Assembly: GCA_009026175.1 (NCBI GenBank)
Contig: WBTZ01000042.1
Location: forward strand, 1-36,649
Length of the DNA stretch: 36,649 nt
From: Zoogloea sp.
GTDB lineage: Bacteria; Pseudomonadota; Gammaproteobacteria; Burkholderiales; Rhodocyclaceae
Reading direction: 5' to 3'
This document shows, piece after piece, positions 7,064 to 18,392 of this stretch. How positions within the stretch are numbered: position 1 is the first letter of the stretch; every line of letters starts with the position of its first letter. A program made the position numbers and the translations under genes. Under the pieces are notes generated by a model. That model made no database searches, had not been told where the DNA came from, and was given only the letters and a program-made list of their open reading frames with translations.

Positions 7064-7510
7064 TCAGCGGGCCGGCACCATGATGTCGGCTTCGCCTTCG
7101 ACCACCACCTTGCCGCGCACGGTGCACACGGTGTCGAACTTGGCCTTGCGCTTCTCGGGGGTGAGTTCCTTGATGGTGCAGCGGGCCACCACGGTGTCGC
7201 CGATCTTGACCGGCGCCTTGAACTTGAGGGTCTGGGACAGGTAGATGCAGCCGGGGCCGGGGAACTTGGTGCCGAACACGGTGGAGATGAAGCCTGCCGA
7301 CAGCATGCCGTGGGCGATGCGGCCGCCGAACATGCTGGCGGCGGCCAGCTCTTCATTGACGTGGACGGGGTTGAAGTCGCCGGTGACGCCGGCAAAGGCG
7401 AGGATGTCGGCCTCGGTCACGGTGCGGGCATAGACGCCGCTCTGGCCTACCTGGAGATCCTCGAACTTGCTGCCGTAGAACTCTTCGAAGCTGTTGTTTT
7501 GGTCGCTCAT
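7064..7510 (-). CDS. MaoC/PhaJ-type (R)-enoyl-CoA hydratase
   Basis: The 148-residue protein starts MSDQNNSFEEFYG at ATG 7510, with GAAGGGAA upstream; a longer frame from 7615 lacks a ribosome site. It is a single hot-dog domain. The hydratase motif is Asp45-x4-His50 within GDFNPVHVN, matching the catalytic pair of PhaJ. SMFGGRIAHGML and FKAPVKIGDTV are also typical. The family hydrates trans-2-enoyl-CoA to (R)-3-hydroxyacyl-CoA, linking beta-oxidation to polyhydroxyalkanoate synthesis. It lies 160 bp downstream of ureG and has its own terminator. It is probably an independent gene or read-through tail rather than a urease component. Substrate range cannot be read from sequence. Confidence 0.88.
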   Translation of the reverse strand: MSDQNNSFEEFYGSKFEDLQVGQSGVYARTVTEADILAFAGVTGDFNPVHVNEELAAASMFGGRIAHGMLSAGFISTVFGTKFPGPGCIYLSQTLKFKAPVKIGDTVVARCTIKELTPEKRKAKFDTVCTVRGKVVVEGEADIMVPAR

Positions 7511-7642
7511 GTAACTGTTCCCTTCTTCGTGTGCTGCTAGGGTTGTTGGTCTGACTTCCTGGATTCCCATCCCACGGCCACGACGCCTCTCGTCCGTGGC
7601 GTGCCCCATGAGCATACCCGAAAAGCGATGACGGAATTGGTA

Positions 7643-7660
7643 CCGGGGCGCGGGCCCCGG
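7643..7660 (-). terminator. GC hairpin just downstream of ureG
   Basis: CCGGGG and CCCCGG form a 6 bp stem with a 6 nt loop, 10 bp after the ureG stop. No U-tract follows, so it is at best a weak or factor-dependent end of the urease transcript. Confidence 0.3.
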
Positions 7661-7670
7661 CGGCTGGCTG

Positions 7671-8285
<615 letters not shown>

Positions 8286-8341
8286 GGGGGAATCCTCTGT
8301 CTTTCTGGGTTGTACGGGTTCTGGCTGTATTCAGGCAGCCC

Positions 8342-9661
8342 TCAGGCAGCCACTAGCCGGCGCCACTGGGCGGCCAGGGCCGGATCGTCGAGCAGGCATT
8401 CCAGCTCGGCGGGGTCGGGCCAGGCCGGGTTGGGAAAGTCGAGGGCGCAGGCTTCGGTCATGCTGTGGTGCGGGCGCACCAGCTCGTGGCCCGTGGCGGC
8501 CCGGTGGGCGGCGGCAATGCCTTCGGCCATCAGCGCGTCGATGAAGTCCGGGTCGCGGTTGAGCTTGGAGGCGTAGTTGAGCCGGTAACGCGACAGCGGC
8601 CCTTCGGCGCGTTCGCCAAGGCGGATGAAGCACACGGTCACCGGCTTGTAGTCGGCCAGCGGGCCTTCCAGCCTGGGCAGCTCGGCCAGCTGGAAGGCGA
8701 TCCGGTTCACCACGTCGATGGCGCGCAGCTCCTGGGCCAGCGACAGGTTGCCCGACAGCTCGTTGCGCCGGTCGTCCTGGTCGTCGGGGGTCAGCGGGCC
8801 GCCGGGGCCACCTTCGTAGGTGTTGGGGTTGATCTGCACCACCCACAGCAGGTCGGGCTTGCAGTTGCGCTGGCGGTTGATGAAGAAGTCGTTGATCGGC
8901 GGGTTCTGGGAATACAGCCCGTCCCAGAAGACCCGCCCCTCGCGCTGGCCGGAGCCGTCGCCCTTGTCCACGCTGAGCGGCCGGGCCACGAAAAGCTCGG
9001 GGATGCAGGCGCTGGCCAGCAGCTCGTCCAGGCGCAGACCCGCCTCGGGGCTCTCGGGAAAGGTGCGGAAGGCCGACTCCGGCTCGCCGCCGGGATTCAC
9101 CACATCCACCGCCCCGACGAAGAGATCCAGCCCTTGCCGGCCAGAGAAACGGTCCGCATCGGCCGGCAAACCGACCACCGCACGCATGTCGTCACGCATG
9201 CGCTCCTGCACCAGGGACGAGGTGAAGGGCGACGCCGGCAGGCTCACCGCAGGCAGCCAGTTCTGCCAGGCGCTGGCCAGCTGGGTGGCGGCGTTGGTGA
9301 AATACTCGCCCCACCACAGGGGCAGCTTGTCCTTCAGCTCCAGGCTGGCCTTGTTGCGGTTCCAGTAGCGCAGCACACGCCGGGCCCCTTCTGCCCAGCT
9401 GCCGTCGGGCGCATTGCTCCAGGCCATCGCCGCGGTGATCGCCCCGCCCGAGGTGCCGGAGAGGCCCACCAGGCTGAACCATTTTTCGTCCTCGCCGCGG
9501 CGGCGGAAATGCTCGAAGGACAGGAACAGGTAGGCCAGCACGCCGGCGGTGAAGGCCGTGTGCGCGCCGCCCCCCTGGCAGGCGATGCCGAGGCGGGGAG
9601 CGTGGGACGGAGACTTGAGGGTCGAAGGCACGGGTGCCTGGCGGGGCTTCTTGGTAGGCAT
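8342..9661 (-). CDS. Patatin-like phospholipase embedded in the urease cluster
   Basis: The 439-residue protein starts MPTKKPRQ at ATG 9661, only 7 bp after the ureF stop. The frame continues upstream into ureF but no better start is seen. The patatin core is complete: a glycine-rich oxyanion loop (ACQGGGAHTAFTAGV, residues 27-41), nucleophile Ser71 in GLSGTSGGAI and Asp247 in FWDGLYSQNPP, giving a Ser-Asp catalytic dyad. The short basic N-terminus is not a convincing signal peptide, so the protein is probably cytoplasmic. The family hydrolyses acyl esters of phospholipids. Some rhodocyclalean and other PHB-forming bacteria carry patatin-type proteins of about this size, but assigning a polymer substrate would be guesswork. 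Its place between ureF and ureG suggests co-transcription with urease; whether there is a functional link is unknown. Confidence 0.88.
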   Translation of the reverse strand: MPTKKPRQAPVPSTLKSPSHAPRLGIACQGGGAHTAFTAGVLAYLFLSFEHFRRRGEDEKWFSLVGLSGTSGGAITAAMAWSNAPDGSWAEGARRVLRYWNRNKASLELKDKLPLWWGEYFTNAATQLASAWQNWLPAVSLPASPFTSSLVQERMRDDMRAVVGLPADADRFSGRQGLDLFVGAVDVVNPGGEPESAFRTFPESPEAGLRLDELLASACIPELFVARPLSVDKGDGSGQREGRVFWDGLYSQNPPINDFFINRQRNCKPDLLWVVQINPNTYEGGPGGPLTPDDQDDRRNELSGNLSLAQELRAIDVVNRIAFQLAELPRLEGPLADYKPVTVCFIRLGERAEGPLSRYRLNYASKLNRDPDFIDALMAEGIAAAHRAATGHELVRPHHSMTEACALDFPNPAWPDPAELECLLDDPALAAQWRRLVAA

Positions 9662-9668
9662 ATCGGGA

Positions 9669-10352
9669 TCAGGACCGGAACAGGCGCGAATACTGGGTTT
9701 CGTGGCGGGAACTGGCGATCGCCAGGCCGGGCTGGAAATTGGACCAGTTCTCCGGCGCCATGACAATCGCTTTATCCACCTGCTCCGGCACCCGCGCCGA
9801 CAGATCCGACAGCAGGCGCTGGCCCGCCGCCTGGCCGAGGGGCACGGCCTTCACCGCCGCCATCACCATGTTCTCCAGCCAGGCCCAGGCGTAGCCGGCC
9901 AGGGCATCGGCCGGCGCCACCTCCCAGGCCGTCGCCGCCGCCGACCACACGGCGGGAAACACCGGTTCCTCCAGCGCGCGGATGCGTGCCAGCCAGCCCG
10001 GCAGGCTGGCAAAGGCCGGCAGATCCACCAGCAGGCGGACCATCGAATAGCCCATCTGCACCGTCTCGGCGCGCAGCTCGGAGGTCTCCCGGCTGGCCAG
10101 GGCGCGGGCGTTGAGGTCGGCCACGGCGCCGTCCTCCCCCGCCGCCCAGGCCGCCATCAGCCGCGCCAGCAGGGGCAGCTCGTAGTTGCCGAAAGCCCCG
10201 TCCAGCGCATCGCCGATCCATTCGCCCACCTGGGCCTCGGTCTTGACCCGGCCCGCATCGATGATCCACTCCAGGCCCTGGGAATAGGTATAAGCGCCCA
10301 CCGGCAGCGCCGGGCTGACGAGCTGGAGAAGGCGGATGAGGGGGAGGCTCAT
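9669..10352 (-). CDS. ureF: Urease accessory protein UreF
   Basis: The 227-residue all-helical protein starts MSLPLIRLLQLVSPALPVGAY at ATG 10352. UreF acts as the GTPase-coupling factor bridging UreD and UreG. Family marks are LPVGAYTYSQGLEW near the N-terminus, an acidic/Ala-rich middle, SMVRLL and the C-terminal VPLGQAAGQRLL. A 643 bp gap containing the REP array separates it from ureE, so its expression may depend on passage through the array or on a promoter inside it. The next gene (patatin) follows within 7 bp. Confidence 0.96.
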   Translation of the reverse strand: MSLPLIRLLQLVSPALPVGAYTYSQGLEWIIDAGRVKTEAQVGEWIGDALDGAFGNYELPLLARLMAAWAAGEDGAVADLNARALASRETSELRAETVQMGYSMVRLLVDLPAFASLPGWLARIRALEEPVFPAVWSAAATAWEVAPADALAGYAWAWLENMVMAAVKAVPLGQAAGQRLLSDLSARVPEQVDKAIVMAPENWSNFQPGLAIASSRHETQYSRLFRS

Positions 10353-10380
10353 GAAAGCGCTTTGGAGGCTTGGCGGTTAT

Positions 10381-10963
10381 GTAGGGGCGACTTCAGCCGC
10401 CCACAGGGGGTTGATCAAAGTCCGAGGGCGGCTAAAGCCGCCCCTACCGAGGCGGAGCGGAATCGGTGTCCGAGGGCGACTGAAGCCTTCTGTAGGGGCG
10501 GCTTCAGCCGCCCGCAGAGGTTGAATCACGGCAGAGTACCTGATCGGAGTCCGTGGGCGGCTGAAGCCGCCCCTACCGAGGCGGAGCGGAATCGGCGTCC
10601 GAGGGCGGCTGAAGCCTTCTGTAGGGGCGGCTTCAGCCGCCCGCAGAGGTTGAATCACGGCAGAGTACCTGATCGGAGTCCGAGGGCGGCTGAAGCCGCC
10701 CCTACCGAGGCGGAGCGGAATCGGTGTCCGAGGGCAGCTGAAGCCTTCTGTAGGGGCGGCTTCAGCCGCCCGCAGAGGTTGAATCACGGCAGAGTACCCG
10801 ATCGGTGTCCGAGGGCGGCTTAAGCCGCCCCTACCGAGGCGGAGCGGAATCGGTGTCCGAGGGCGACTGAAGCCTTCTGTAGGGGCGGCTTCAGCCGCCC
10901 GCAGAGGTTGAATCACGGCAGAGTACCTGATCGGCGTCCGAGGGCGGCTGAAGCCGCCCCTAC
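10381..10963. repeat. REP array: tandem 129 bp modules between ureE and ureF
   Basis: Module starts (GTAG heads) lie at 10381, 10492, 10621, 10750 and 10879. The last four are spaced by exactly 129 bp, the first module is a shortened variant (111 bp) and the last is cut at 10963. Each full module holds a left REP (GTAGGGGCGGCTTCAGCCGC...), a loop containing GTTGAATCACGGCAGAGTAC, a right inverted REP and a joining segment with GAGGCGGAGCGGAATCGG. A degenerate half-REP (GGGCGACTGAAGCC or GGGCGGCTGAAGCC) precedes the next head. This fills the 643 bp ureE-ureF gap. Because 129 is divisible by 3, open frames cross the array on both strands; these are not genes. Confidence 0.93.
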
Positions 10964-10995
10964 GGCGCGTCCTGCGGTGCCCATGCATCCCGCGC

Positions 10996-11472
10996 TCACG
11001 AGTACTGGTGGATCTTCGCTTCGGTGGCGCCGCGCTCCGCGTGGTGGTGGCCATGGGCGTAGGCGCCGGCTTCCGGCTCGAAGGGCGCGGACAAGGCATG
11101 CACCTGGGCGCCGAGGCCGGTCAGCATGGTCTCCAGCACATGGTCGGCCTGGATGCGCAGCCAGCCCTCCCCCACCTGCACCGCCACGTGGCGGTTGCCC
11201 AGGTGGTAGGCGGCCCGCGCCAGCGCAAAGGCGTCGGCGCAGCGCGCCTCGAGCAGATCCTCCGGCGCCGAAGCCACCTCGACCACCCGTCCGTCCTGGG
11301 CCAGCAGCCGGTCGCCACCGCGCAGGATGGTGCCCCGCGGCAGGAACAGGCCCACCTCCTCCCCATCCGCCAGCCGCGTGCGCAGCCGGCTCTTGGTGCG
11401 GGCATCGAAGTTGAGTTCAAGGCGTGCTGCGGGGGCGGCGTCGCCGGTGTAGAGGGATTCGATGAGGAGCAA
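10996..11472 (-). CDS. ureE: Urease accessory nickel metallochaperone UreE
   Basis: The 158-residue protein begins [10 protein letters not shown] at a TTG codon (11472), 12 bp after the upstream stop, with AGGAAA about 8 nt before it. No ATG is available in frame at the N-terminus. UreE delivers Ni(II) to the UreG-UreF-UreD complex. The N-terminal domain reads [12 protein letters not shown]...[25 protein letters not shown] in shape. The C-terminal domain contains [12 protein letters not shown] and the nickel-site motif DHVLETML. The tail is His-rich ([10 protein letters not shown]), adding nickel capacity. The REP array begins 33 bp downstream. Confidence 0.95.
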   Translation of the reverse strand: MLLIESLYTGDAAPAARLELNFDARTKSRLRTRLADGEEVGLFLPRGTILRGGDRLLAQDGRVVEVASAPEDLLEARCADAFALARAAYHLGNRHVAVQVGEGWLRIQADHVLETMLTGLGAQVHALSAPFEPEAGAYAHGHHHAERGATEAKIHQYS

Positions 11473-11484
11473 GGTTCGGGTTTC

Positions 11485-11925
11485 CTATCTGTATTTGTCG
11501 AGAATCATGTTCTTGCGGATCGATGCGTAAATCTTCCCGGCTCCCAGCCCCACCATGGCACCAAACACCAGCAAAAGAGGCAGCGGAGCCCCATGGGCAC
11601 TGTGCGTCAGCACAAACAACATGAAGAGCCCAAGAACCACTAAGGCCAAACCCAGTATCGCGTCATGCACCACGCTCCTTGGCCACGCCCCGGTCCAGAA
11701 GTCCGTCCCGGGTGCGATCCACGCCAGCAAGCCGGGCATCGGTCCATCCGCATCCTTCAGCAAGGCCTTGACGTTCGACCACTCCCCGGCCTGAACCTTC
11801 GTCGGGCTGGCGATCGAGAACTCGCGTTTGCCATCGAATTCGACGGAGAAGTGCCAGCGCTTGTTTCCCGGCGCCACGTCAAAGATCCGCAATCGCTTCA
11901 AAGTCACAACGGTCACATTTGTCAT
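11485..11925 (-). CDS. Small membrane protein between ureC and ureE
   Basis: The 146-residue protein starts MTNVTVVTLKRLRIFD at ATG 11925, 13 bp after ureC, and ends 12 bp before ureE, so it is almost surely co-transcribed with them. The N-terminal 80 residues are soluble (a possible beta-rich domain with RWHFSVEFDGKREFSI). Two membrane helices follow at about 86-105 and 112-132, and the tail is basic. It has no signal peptide. I do not recognise a family, and it is not a known nickel transporter (no HX4D or HupE/UreJ pattern). Its position suggests a local role in urease maturation or membrane association, but nothing in the sequence proves it. Confidence 0.75.
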   Translation of the reverse strand: MTNVTVVTLKRLRIFDVAPGNKRWHFSVEFDGKREFSIASPTKVQAGEWSNVKALLKDADGPMPGLLAWIAPGTDFWTGAWPRSVVHDAILGLALVVLGLFMLFVLTHSAHGAPLPLLLVFGAMVGLGAGKIYASIRKNMILDKYR

Positions 11926-11938
11926 AGTGACCGGAAGT

Positions 11939-13639
<1,701 letters not shown>

Positions 13640-13707
13640 ATCTGAACTCCTGGAAAACCTGTGATGGGGCGCATGGCCCCGGGAATACGCACGGCGGCTG
13701 GAACGAT

Positions 13708-13792
13708 GCAGGGGCGGCTTCAGCCGCCCTCGGACGCGGCTCAAGGAACCGTGCCCATACTGCGGACCGCGGGCGGCTGAAGCCGCCCCTAC
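13708..13792. repeat. REP pair between ureB and ureC
   Basis: A variant head GCAG plus palindrome (13708-13729) faces GGGCGGCTGAAGCCGCCCC-TAC (13771-13792), with 41 bp between. It occupies most of the 172 bp gap separating ureB from ureC and ends about 20 bp past the ureB stop. Confidence 0.88.
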
Positions 13793-13811
13793 AGGCCCCC
13801 ACAGGCCCCTA

Positions 13812-14117
13812 CTACAGCGCGCCCATCACCTGTGCGTTGAAGCCGAACACCTTGCGGTCGCCGCCCAGGGCCACCAGCTCGACGCTGCGGGTCTGGCCGG
13901 GCTCGAAGCGCACGGCGGTGCCGGCGGCGATGTTGAGGCGGTAGCCCCGTGCAGCGGCCCGGTCGAAGTCGAGCGCCGCGTTGGTTTCGGCAAAGTGGTA
14001 GTGGGAGCCCACCTGGACCGGCCGGTCGCCGGTGTTGGCGACCACCAGGGTCAGGGTCGGGCGGCCGACGTTGAGCTCCAGCTCGCCGTCGAGGGTGTCG
14101 ATTTCACCGGGGATCAT
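13812..14117 (-). CDS. ureB: Urease beta subunit
   Basis: The 101-residue protein starts [19 protein letters not shown] at ATG 14117, with GAGGAG upstream and 9 bp after ureA. Family marks are [11 protein letters not shown] and [18 protein letters not shown]. It is a structural subunit that packs against UreC in the (UreABC)3 trimer. ureA and ureB are separate genes here, as in most proteobacteria. The REP pair follows its stop. Confidence 0.98.
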   Translation of the reverse strand: MIPGEIDTLDGELELNVGRPTLTLVVANTGDRPVQVGSHYHFAETNAALDFDRAAARGYRLNIAAGTAVRFEPGQTRSVELVALGGDRKVFGFNAQVMGAL

Positions 14118-14126
14118 GCGTGCTCC

Positions 14127-14429
14127 TCAAACAATCGGCTGGTGGACGGTGACCAGCTTGGTGCCGTCCGGGAAGGTGGCTTCCACCTGGATCTCGGGGA
14201 TCAGCTCGGGCACGCCCTCCATCACGTCGGCGCGGCCCAGCAGGGTGGTGCCGTAGTGCATCAGCTCGGCCACGGTCTGGCCGTCGCGGGCGCCCTCCAG
14301 CAGGGCGGCGCTGATGTAGGCCACCGCCTCGGGGTAGTTGAGCTTGAGGCCGCGGGCCTTGCGCCGCTCGGCCACCAGGCCGGCGGTGAAGATCAGCAGC
14401 TTGTCTTTTTCGCGGGGGGTCAGTTCCAT
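14127..14429 (-). CDS. ureA: Urease gamma subunit
   Basis: The 100-residue protein starts [20 protein letters not shown] at ATG 14429, with AAAGGGA upstream. It shows the typical [21 protein letters not shown] and [18 protein letters not shown]. It is the small structural subunit of urease. It follows ureD after 97 bp and precedes ureB by 9 bp. Length and sequence are standard. Confidence 0.98.
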   Translation of the reverse strand: MELTPREKDKLLIFTAGLVAERRKARGLKLNYPEAVAYISAALLEGARDGQTVAELMHYGTTLLGRADVMEGVPELIPEIQVEATFPDGTKLVTVHQPIV

Positions 14430-14526
14430 GCGGAATCCCTTTCTGTTCGGTCGTATCGGGCGGGCACCAGGCGCGCCGCAGATGATAGGGGCGGCGCCGT
14501 CTGCCGGCCATCCGCCCCGGCCAATA

Positions 14527-15417
14527 TCATGTATGCCAGATTCGCGGCACCTCCGCGGCCCGCCCCGCCAGGACCGGGCGCAGTGCGGCCCACAGGGCGA
14601 CGAACCAGGCGCGGGCGGGTTCCGCCGCAGGCCCCAGGTAGCGCGCCACCAGCAGACCGGGCAGGCGCGTCACGCCGCCCTCGCCCACTGTCGGGCGGAT
14701 CTCGCGGCAGGCCTCGAGCAGGCCCGCCTCGATCGCCTCCGAGGCCACCAGCAGGGTGCCGGTGACCGGCTGCCCGGCCAGGCCCACCGGGGATTCGAGC
14801 AGGCGCGAGCCCCCCTGGATGAGGCCCTGCTCGCTCCAGATCAGGCGGCCGTCCCGCTCGATGCGCGAGGCCATGCCCAGGCTGCCCCGTTCCAGCCGCT
14901 CGCCCGACGCGGTGCGCCCCAGGCACAGCAGATCCAGGCCGATGTAGCAGGCATCGCCGGCCAGCCGCACCCGGGTTTCGGTCGCGCCGCGGACCCGGTC
15001 GAAGACGATGCTCTCCTGGGGCAGCCATTCCAGGGCTCCGCCTGCCGCGACCTCGAAATCCAGCATCTGGGTGGCCAGCGGGCCATTGCTGCGATACCAC
15101 TTGCCGGCCCCCGGCGTGGTGACCAGCGCATGGGCCCCCTCGCCCACACGCACCTGCACGGTCAGCGCATCGCCCCCGGCAATGCTGGCCGGGGGATGCA
15201 GCATCAGGGCGTGGCAGACCGCCGGGCCTTCGGGATAGAGGGCCTTCTGCACCCGAAGAGGGCCTTCGTGGCGCCTATGCACCAAAAAGGTGCCACCTCC
15301 GGAGCGAGACTCGAAGCCAAGCTCCAGCCGGGCGCACCAATTCCGGGCGTGATTGTTCGACAAATCAGCGGCCTCGGAGGACCGACCCACATCAGGGGAA
15401 GAAAGCGTCACCAACAT
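14527..15417 (-). CDS. ureD: Urease accessory protein UreD
   Basis: The 296-residue protein starts [20 protein letters not shown] at ATG 15417; the first 25 residues are family-variable, so a later start is possible though none is clearly better. UreD binds apo-urease and forms the nickel channel with UreF. Signature stretches are [33 protein letters not shown] and [12 protein letters not shown]. It opens the ure part of the cluster, 65 bp after urtE, which argues for a common urt-ure transcript. Confidence 0.95.
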   Translation of the reverse strand: MLVTLSSPDVGRSSEAADLSNNHARNWCARLELGFESRSGGGTFLVHRRHEGPLRVQKALYPEGPAVCHALMLHPPASIAGGDALTVQVRVGEGAHALVTTPGAGKWYRSNGPLATQMLDFEVAAGGALEWLPQESIVFDRVRGATETRVRLAGDACYIGLDLLCLGRTASGERLERGSLGMASRIERDGRLIWSEQGLIQGGSRLLESPVGLAGQPVTGTLLVASEAIEAGLLEACREIRPTVGEGGVTRLPGLLVARYLGPAAEPARAWFVALWAALRPVLAGRAAEVPRIWHT

Positions 15418-15482
15418 GGGGCATCAAGCAGCAAGAGGCGTGCCGGGGCGCGCGGTCACGGCGCCGGTGTCCGCTCCTCCCC

Positions 15483-16175
15483 TCACACCGACAGCATCTC
15501 CCGCACCTTGTTGGCCTCCATCTCCTCGCCCTTGCCGGCGCTGATGATCTCGCCGCGTTCCATCAGCAGGTAGTGGTCGGCCAGGGAGCGGGCGAAGTCG
15601 TAGTACTGCTCGACCAGCAGGATGGCCATTTCGCCGGTCTCGGCGAGGGCGCGGATGGCGCGCTCGATGTCCTTGATGATGGACGGCTGGATGCCTTCGG
15701 TGGGCTCGTCGAGGATCAGCAGCTTGGGGCCCGGAGCGAGCGCGCGGCCGATGGCGAGCTGTTGCTGCTGGCCGCCGGAGAGGTCGCCGCCGCGACGCCG
15801 CATCATCTGCTTGAGCACCGGGAACATCTCGAAGATGCGGGTCGGCACCTCGGCGCTGGCGGGCCGGGTGGCGAGGCCCATCAGCAGGTTCTCCTCGACG
15901 GTCAGGCGGGGGAAGATCTCGCGCCCCTGGGGCACGTAGCCGATGCCCGCACGCACCCGGCCGTAGCTGGGGGCGCGGGTGATCTCGGTGCCATCCAGGG
16001 TGATGCTGCCGGTGGCGGCGGGCACCAGGCCCATGAGGGTCTTGAGCAGGGTGGTCTTGCCCACCCCGTTGCGCCCGAGCAGGGTGGTGACCTTGCCCAT
16101 CGGCACCTCGAAGCTGAGGTTGCGCAGGATGTGGGAGCCGCCGTAATACTGGTTGAGGTTGGTGACGGTGAGCAT
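15483..16175 (-). CDS. urtE: Urea ABC transporter ATP-binding protein UrtE
   Basis: The 230-residue LivF-type ATPase has its Walker A GRNGVGKT at residues 34-41. The signature LSGGQQQQLAIGRAL and Walker B LLILDEPTEGIQPS follow. It pairs with UrtD to drive the UrtBC permease. The order urtABCDE directly before ureDABC, together with the long UrtB, supports urea rather than branched amino acids as substrate. The start at ATG 16175 lies 133 bp after the urtD stop, with a REP pair in the gap. Confidence 0.96.
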   Translation of the reverse strand: MLTVTNLNQYYGGSHILRNLSFEVPMGKVTTLLGRNGVGKTTLLKTLMGLVPAATGSITLDGTEITRAPSYGRVRAGIGYVPQGREIFPRLTVEENLLMGLATRPASAEVPTRIFEMFPVLKQMMRRRGGDLSGGQQQQLAIGRALAPGPKLLILDEPTEGIQPSIIKDIERAIRALAETGEMAILLVEQYYDFARSLADHYLLMERGEIISAGKGEEMEANKVREMLSV

Positions 16176-16219
16176 GGTTGGCCTCGTTTCGATTGTTCGG
16201 TGGGGCGATGCAGGGGCGT

Positions 16220-16296
16220 GTAGGGGCGGCTTCAGCCGCCCTCAGGCGCCCACAGGCGCCCGATCGGAGTCCGCGGGCGGCTGACGCCGCCCCTGC
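16220..16296. repeat. REP pair between urtD and urtE
   Basis: The GTAG-headed palindrome (16220-16241) faces a variant GGGCGGCTGACGCCGCCCCTGC (16275-16296), whose loop has A-to-C and whose terminal trinucleotide is TGC. A partial GCAGGGGCG precedes it at 16210. It starts about 13 bp after the urtD stop. Confidence 0.88.
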
Positions 16297-16308
16297 ATCC
16301 CGCGAGCC

Positions 16309-17160
<852 letters not shown>

Positions 17161-17161
17161 C

Positions 17162-18376
17162 TCAGGCTCCTTTGGCCACGGTGGCGGCAGCGCCGCCGGG
17201 CATCTTGGCATCGGCGGCGGCCGGCGCACGGGGCGCCGCCACGCTGGCCCGGGCCTCGGCCAGGGCGGCCTTCTCGGCCTTGCGGGCCTTGATTTTGGCC
17301 CACAGCCCGACCACGCCCTGGGGCAGGTAGAGGGTGACCAGGATGAACAGCAGGCCCAGGAAGAACAGCCAGTATTCCGGGAAGCTGGTGGTGAACCAGG
17401 TCTTCGAGAGATTGACGATGCCGGCCCCGAAGACCGGCCCGATCAGGGTGCCACGCCCGCCCACGGCCACCCAGATGGCGATCTCGATGGAGTTGGCGAC
17501 GGACATCTCCGACGGGTTGATGATGCCCACCTGGGGCACGTACAGAGCCCCCGCCAGGCCGCACAGCATGGCCGACAGCGTCCAGATGAACAGCTTGTAG
17601 TGGAGCGGGTTGTAGCCGATGAACATGACCCGGTTCTCGGCGTCGCGGATGGCCGTGAGCACCTTGCCGAACTTGGAGGCGATCAGCGCCTTGCCCAGCA
17701 CGATGGTGGCCAGCAGCAGGCTCACCGACAGGCCGAACAGCACCACCCGGGTTTCCGGCGCGGTGATGGAATAACCGAGGATGCGCTTGAAGTCGGTGAA
17801 GCCGTTGTTGCCGCCAAAGCCCGTCTCGTTGCGGAAGAAGAAGAGCATGGCCGCGTAGGTGAGGGCCTGGGTGATGATCGAGAAATACACCCCCTTGATC
17901 CGCGAACGGAAGGCGAAGTAGCCAAAGATGAAGGCGATCACGCCGGGCACCGCCATGGCCAGCAGCAGGCACCACAGGAAGCTGTCGGTGCCGGCCCAGT
18001 ACCAGGGCAGTTCCTTCCAGTCGAGGAAGACCATGAAGTCCGGCAGGTCGCTCTGGTAGCTGCCCTCGCGGCCGATCTGGCGCATCAGGTACATGCCGAA
18101 GCTGTAGCCGCCCAGGGCGAAGAACAGGCCATGGCCGAGGGACAGGATGCCGCCGAAGCCCCAGATCAGGTCCATCGCCACCGCCACCACTGCGTAGCAG
18201 AGGATCTTGCCGAGCAGGGTGATGGCGTAGGTGGAGACGTGCAGCGGATGGCTCTCGGGCAGCATCAGGTGGGCCAGGGGCACCCCGACCCAGGCCACCA
18301 GGGCCACCGCGGCGATCGCCAGCCAGCCCTTGGGGCCGAGGCCGGCCACCAGTCTCATGCTTGCAGGTGTGCGCAT
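17162..18376 (-). CDS. urtC: Urea ABC transporter permease UrtC
   Basis: The 404-residue LivM-type inner-membrane permease starts at ATG 18376; Met7 (18358) is an alternative. Its many helices include the family motif MDLIWGFGGILSLGHGLFFALGGY (split here: LIWGFGGILSLGHG around residue 70). GVYFSIITQALTYA and VAVGGRGTLIGPVFGA also belong to the family. A 40-residue Ala/Lys-rich cytoplasmic tail ends the protein. It follows urtB by 16 bp and touches urtD. Confidence 0.96.
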   Translation of the reverse strand: MRTPASMRLVAGLGPKGWLAIAAVALVAWVGVPLAHLMLPESHPLHVSTYAITLLGKILCYAVVAVAMDLIWGFGGILSLGHGLFFALGGYSFGMYLMRQIGREGSYQSDLPDFMVFLDWKELPWYWAGTDSFLWCLLLAMAVPGVIAFIFGYFAFRSRIKGVYFSIITQALTYAAMLFFFRNETGFGGNNGFTDFKRILGYSITAPETRVVLFGLSVSLLLATIVLGKALIASKFGKVLTAIRDAENRVMFIGYNPLHYKLFIWTLSAMLCGLAGALYVPQVGIINPSEMSVANSIEIAIWVAVGGRGTLIGPVFGAGIVNLSKTWFTTSFPEYWLFFLGLLFILVTLYLPQGVVGLWAKIKARKAEKAALAEARASVAAPRAPAAADAKMPGGAAATVAKGA

Positions 18377-18392
18377 TGTCGGGCTCCGTGTA

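Noticed and set aside
10381-10963. CRISPR-like appearance of the tandem array
   Set aside because: Units are near-identical over their whole length with no unique spacers, the repeat is itself a REP pair, and no cas genes are present.
10377-11099. Open frames on both strands crossing the REP array (for example 240 residues minus, and a plus frame from 9549 to 10823)
   Set aside because: They exist because the 129 bp module is a multiple of three. Their translations are repeats of [11 protein letters not shown] / CRGGFSRPQ type and have no ribosome site.
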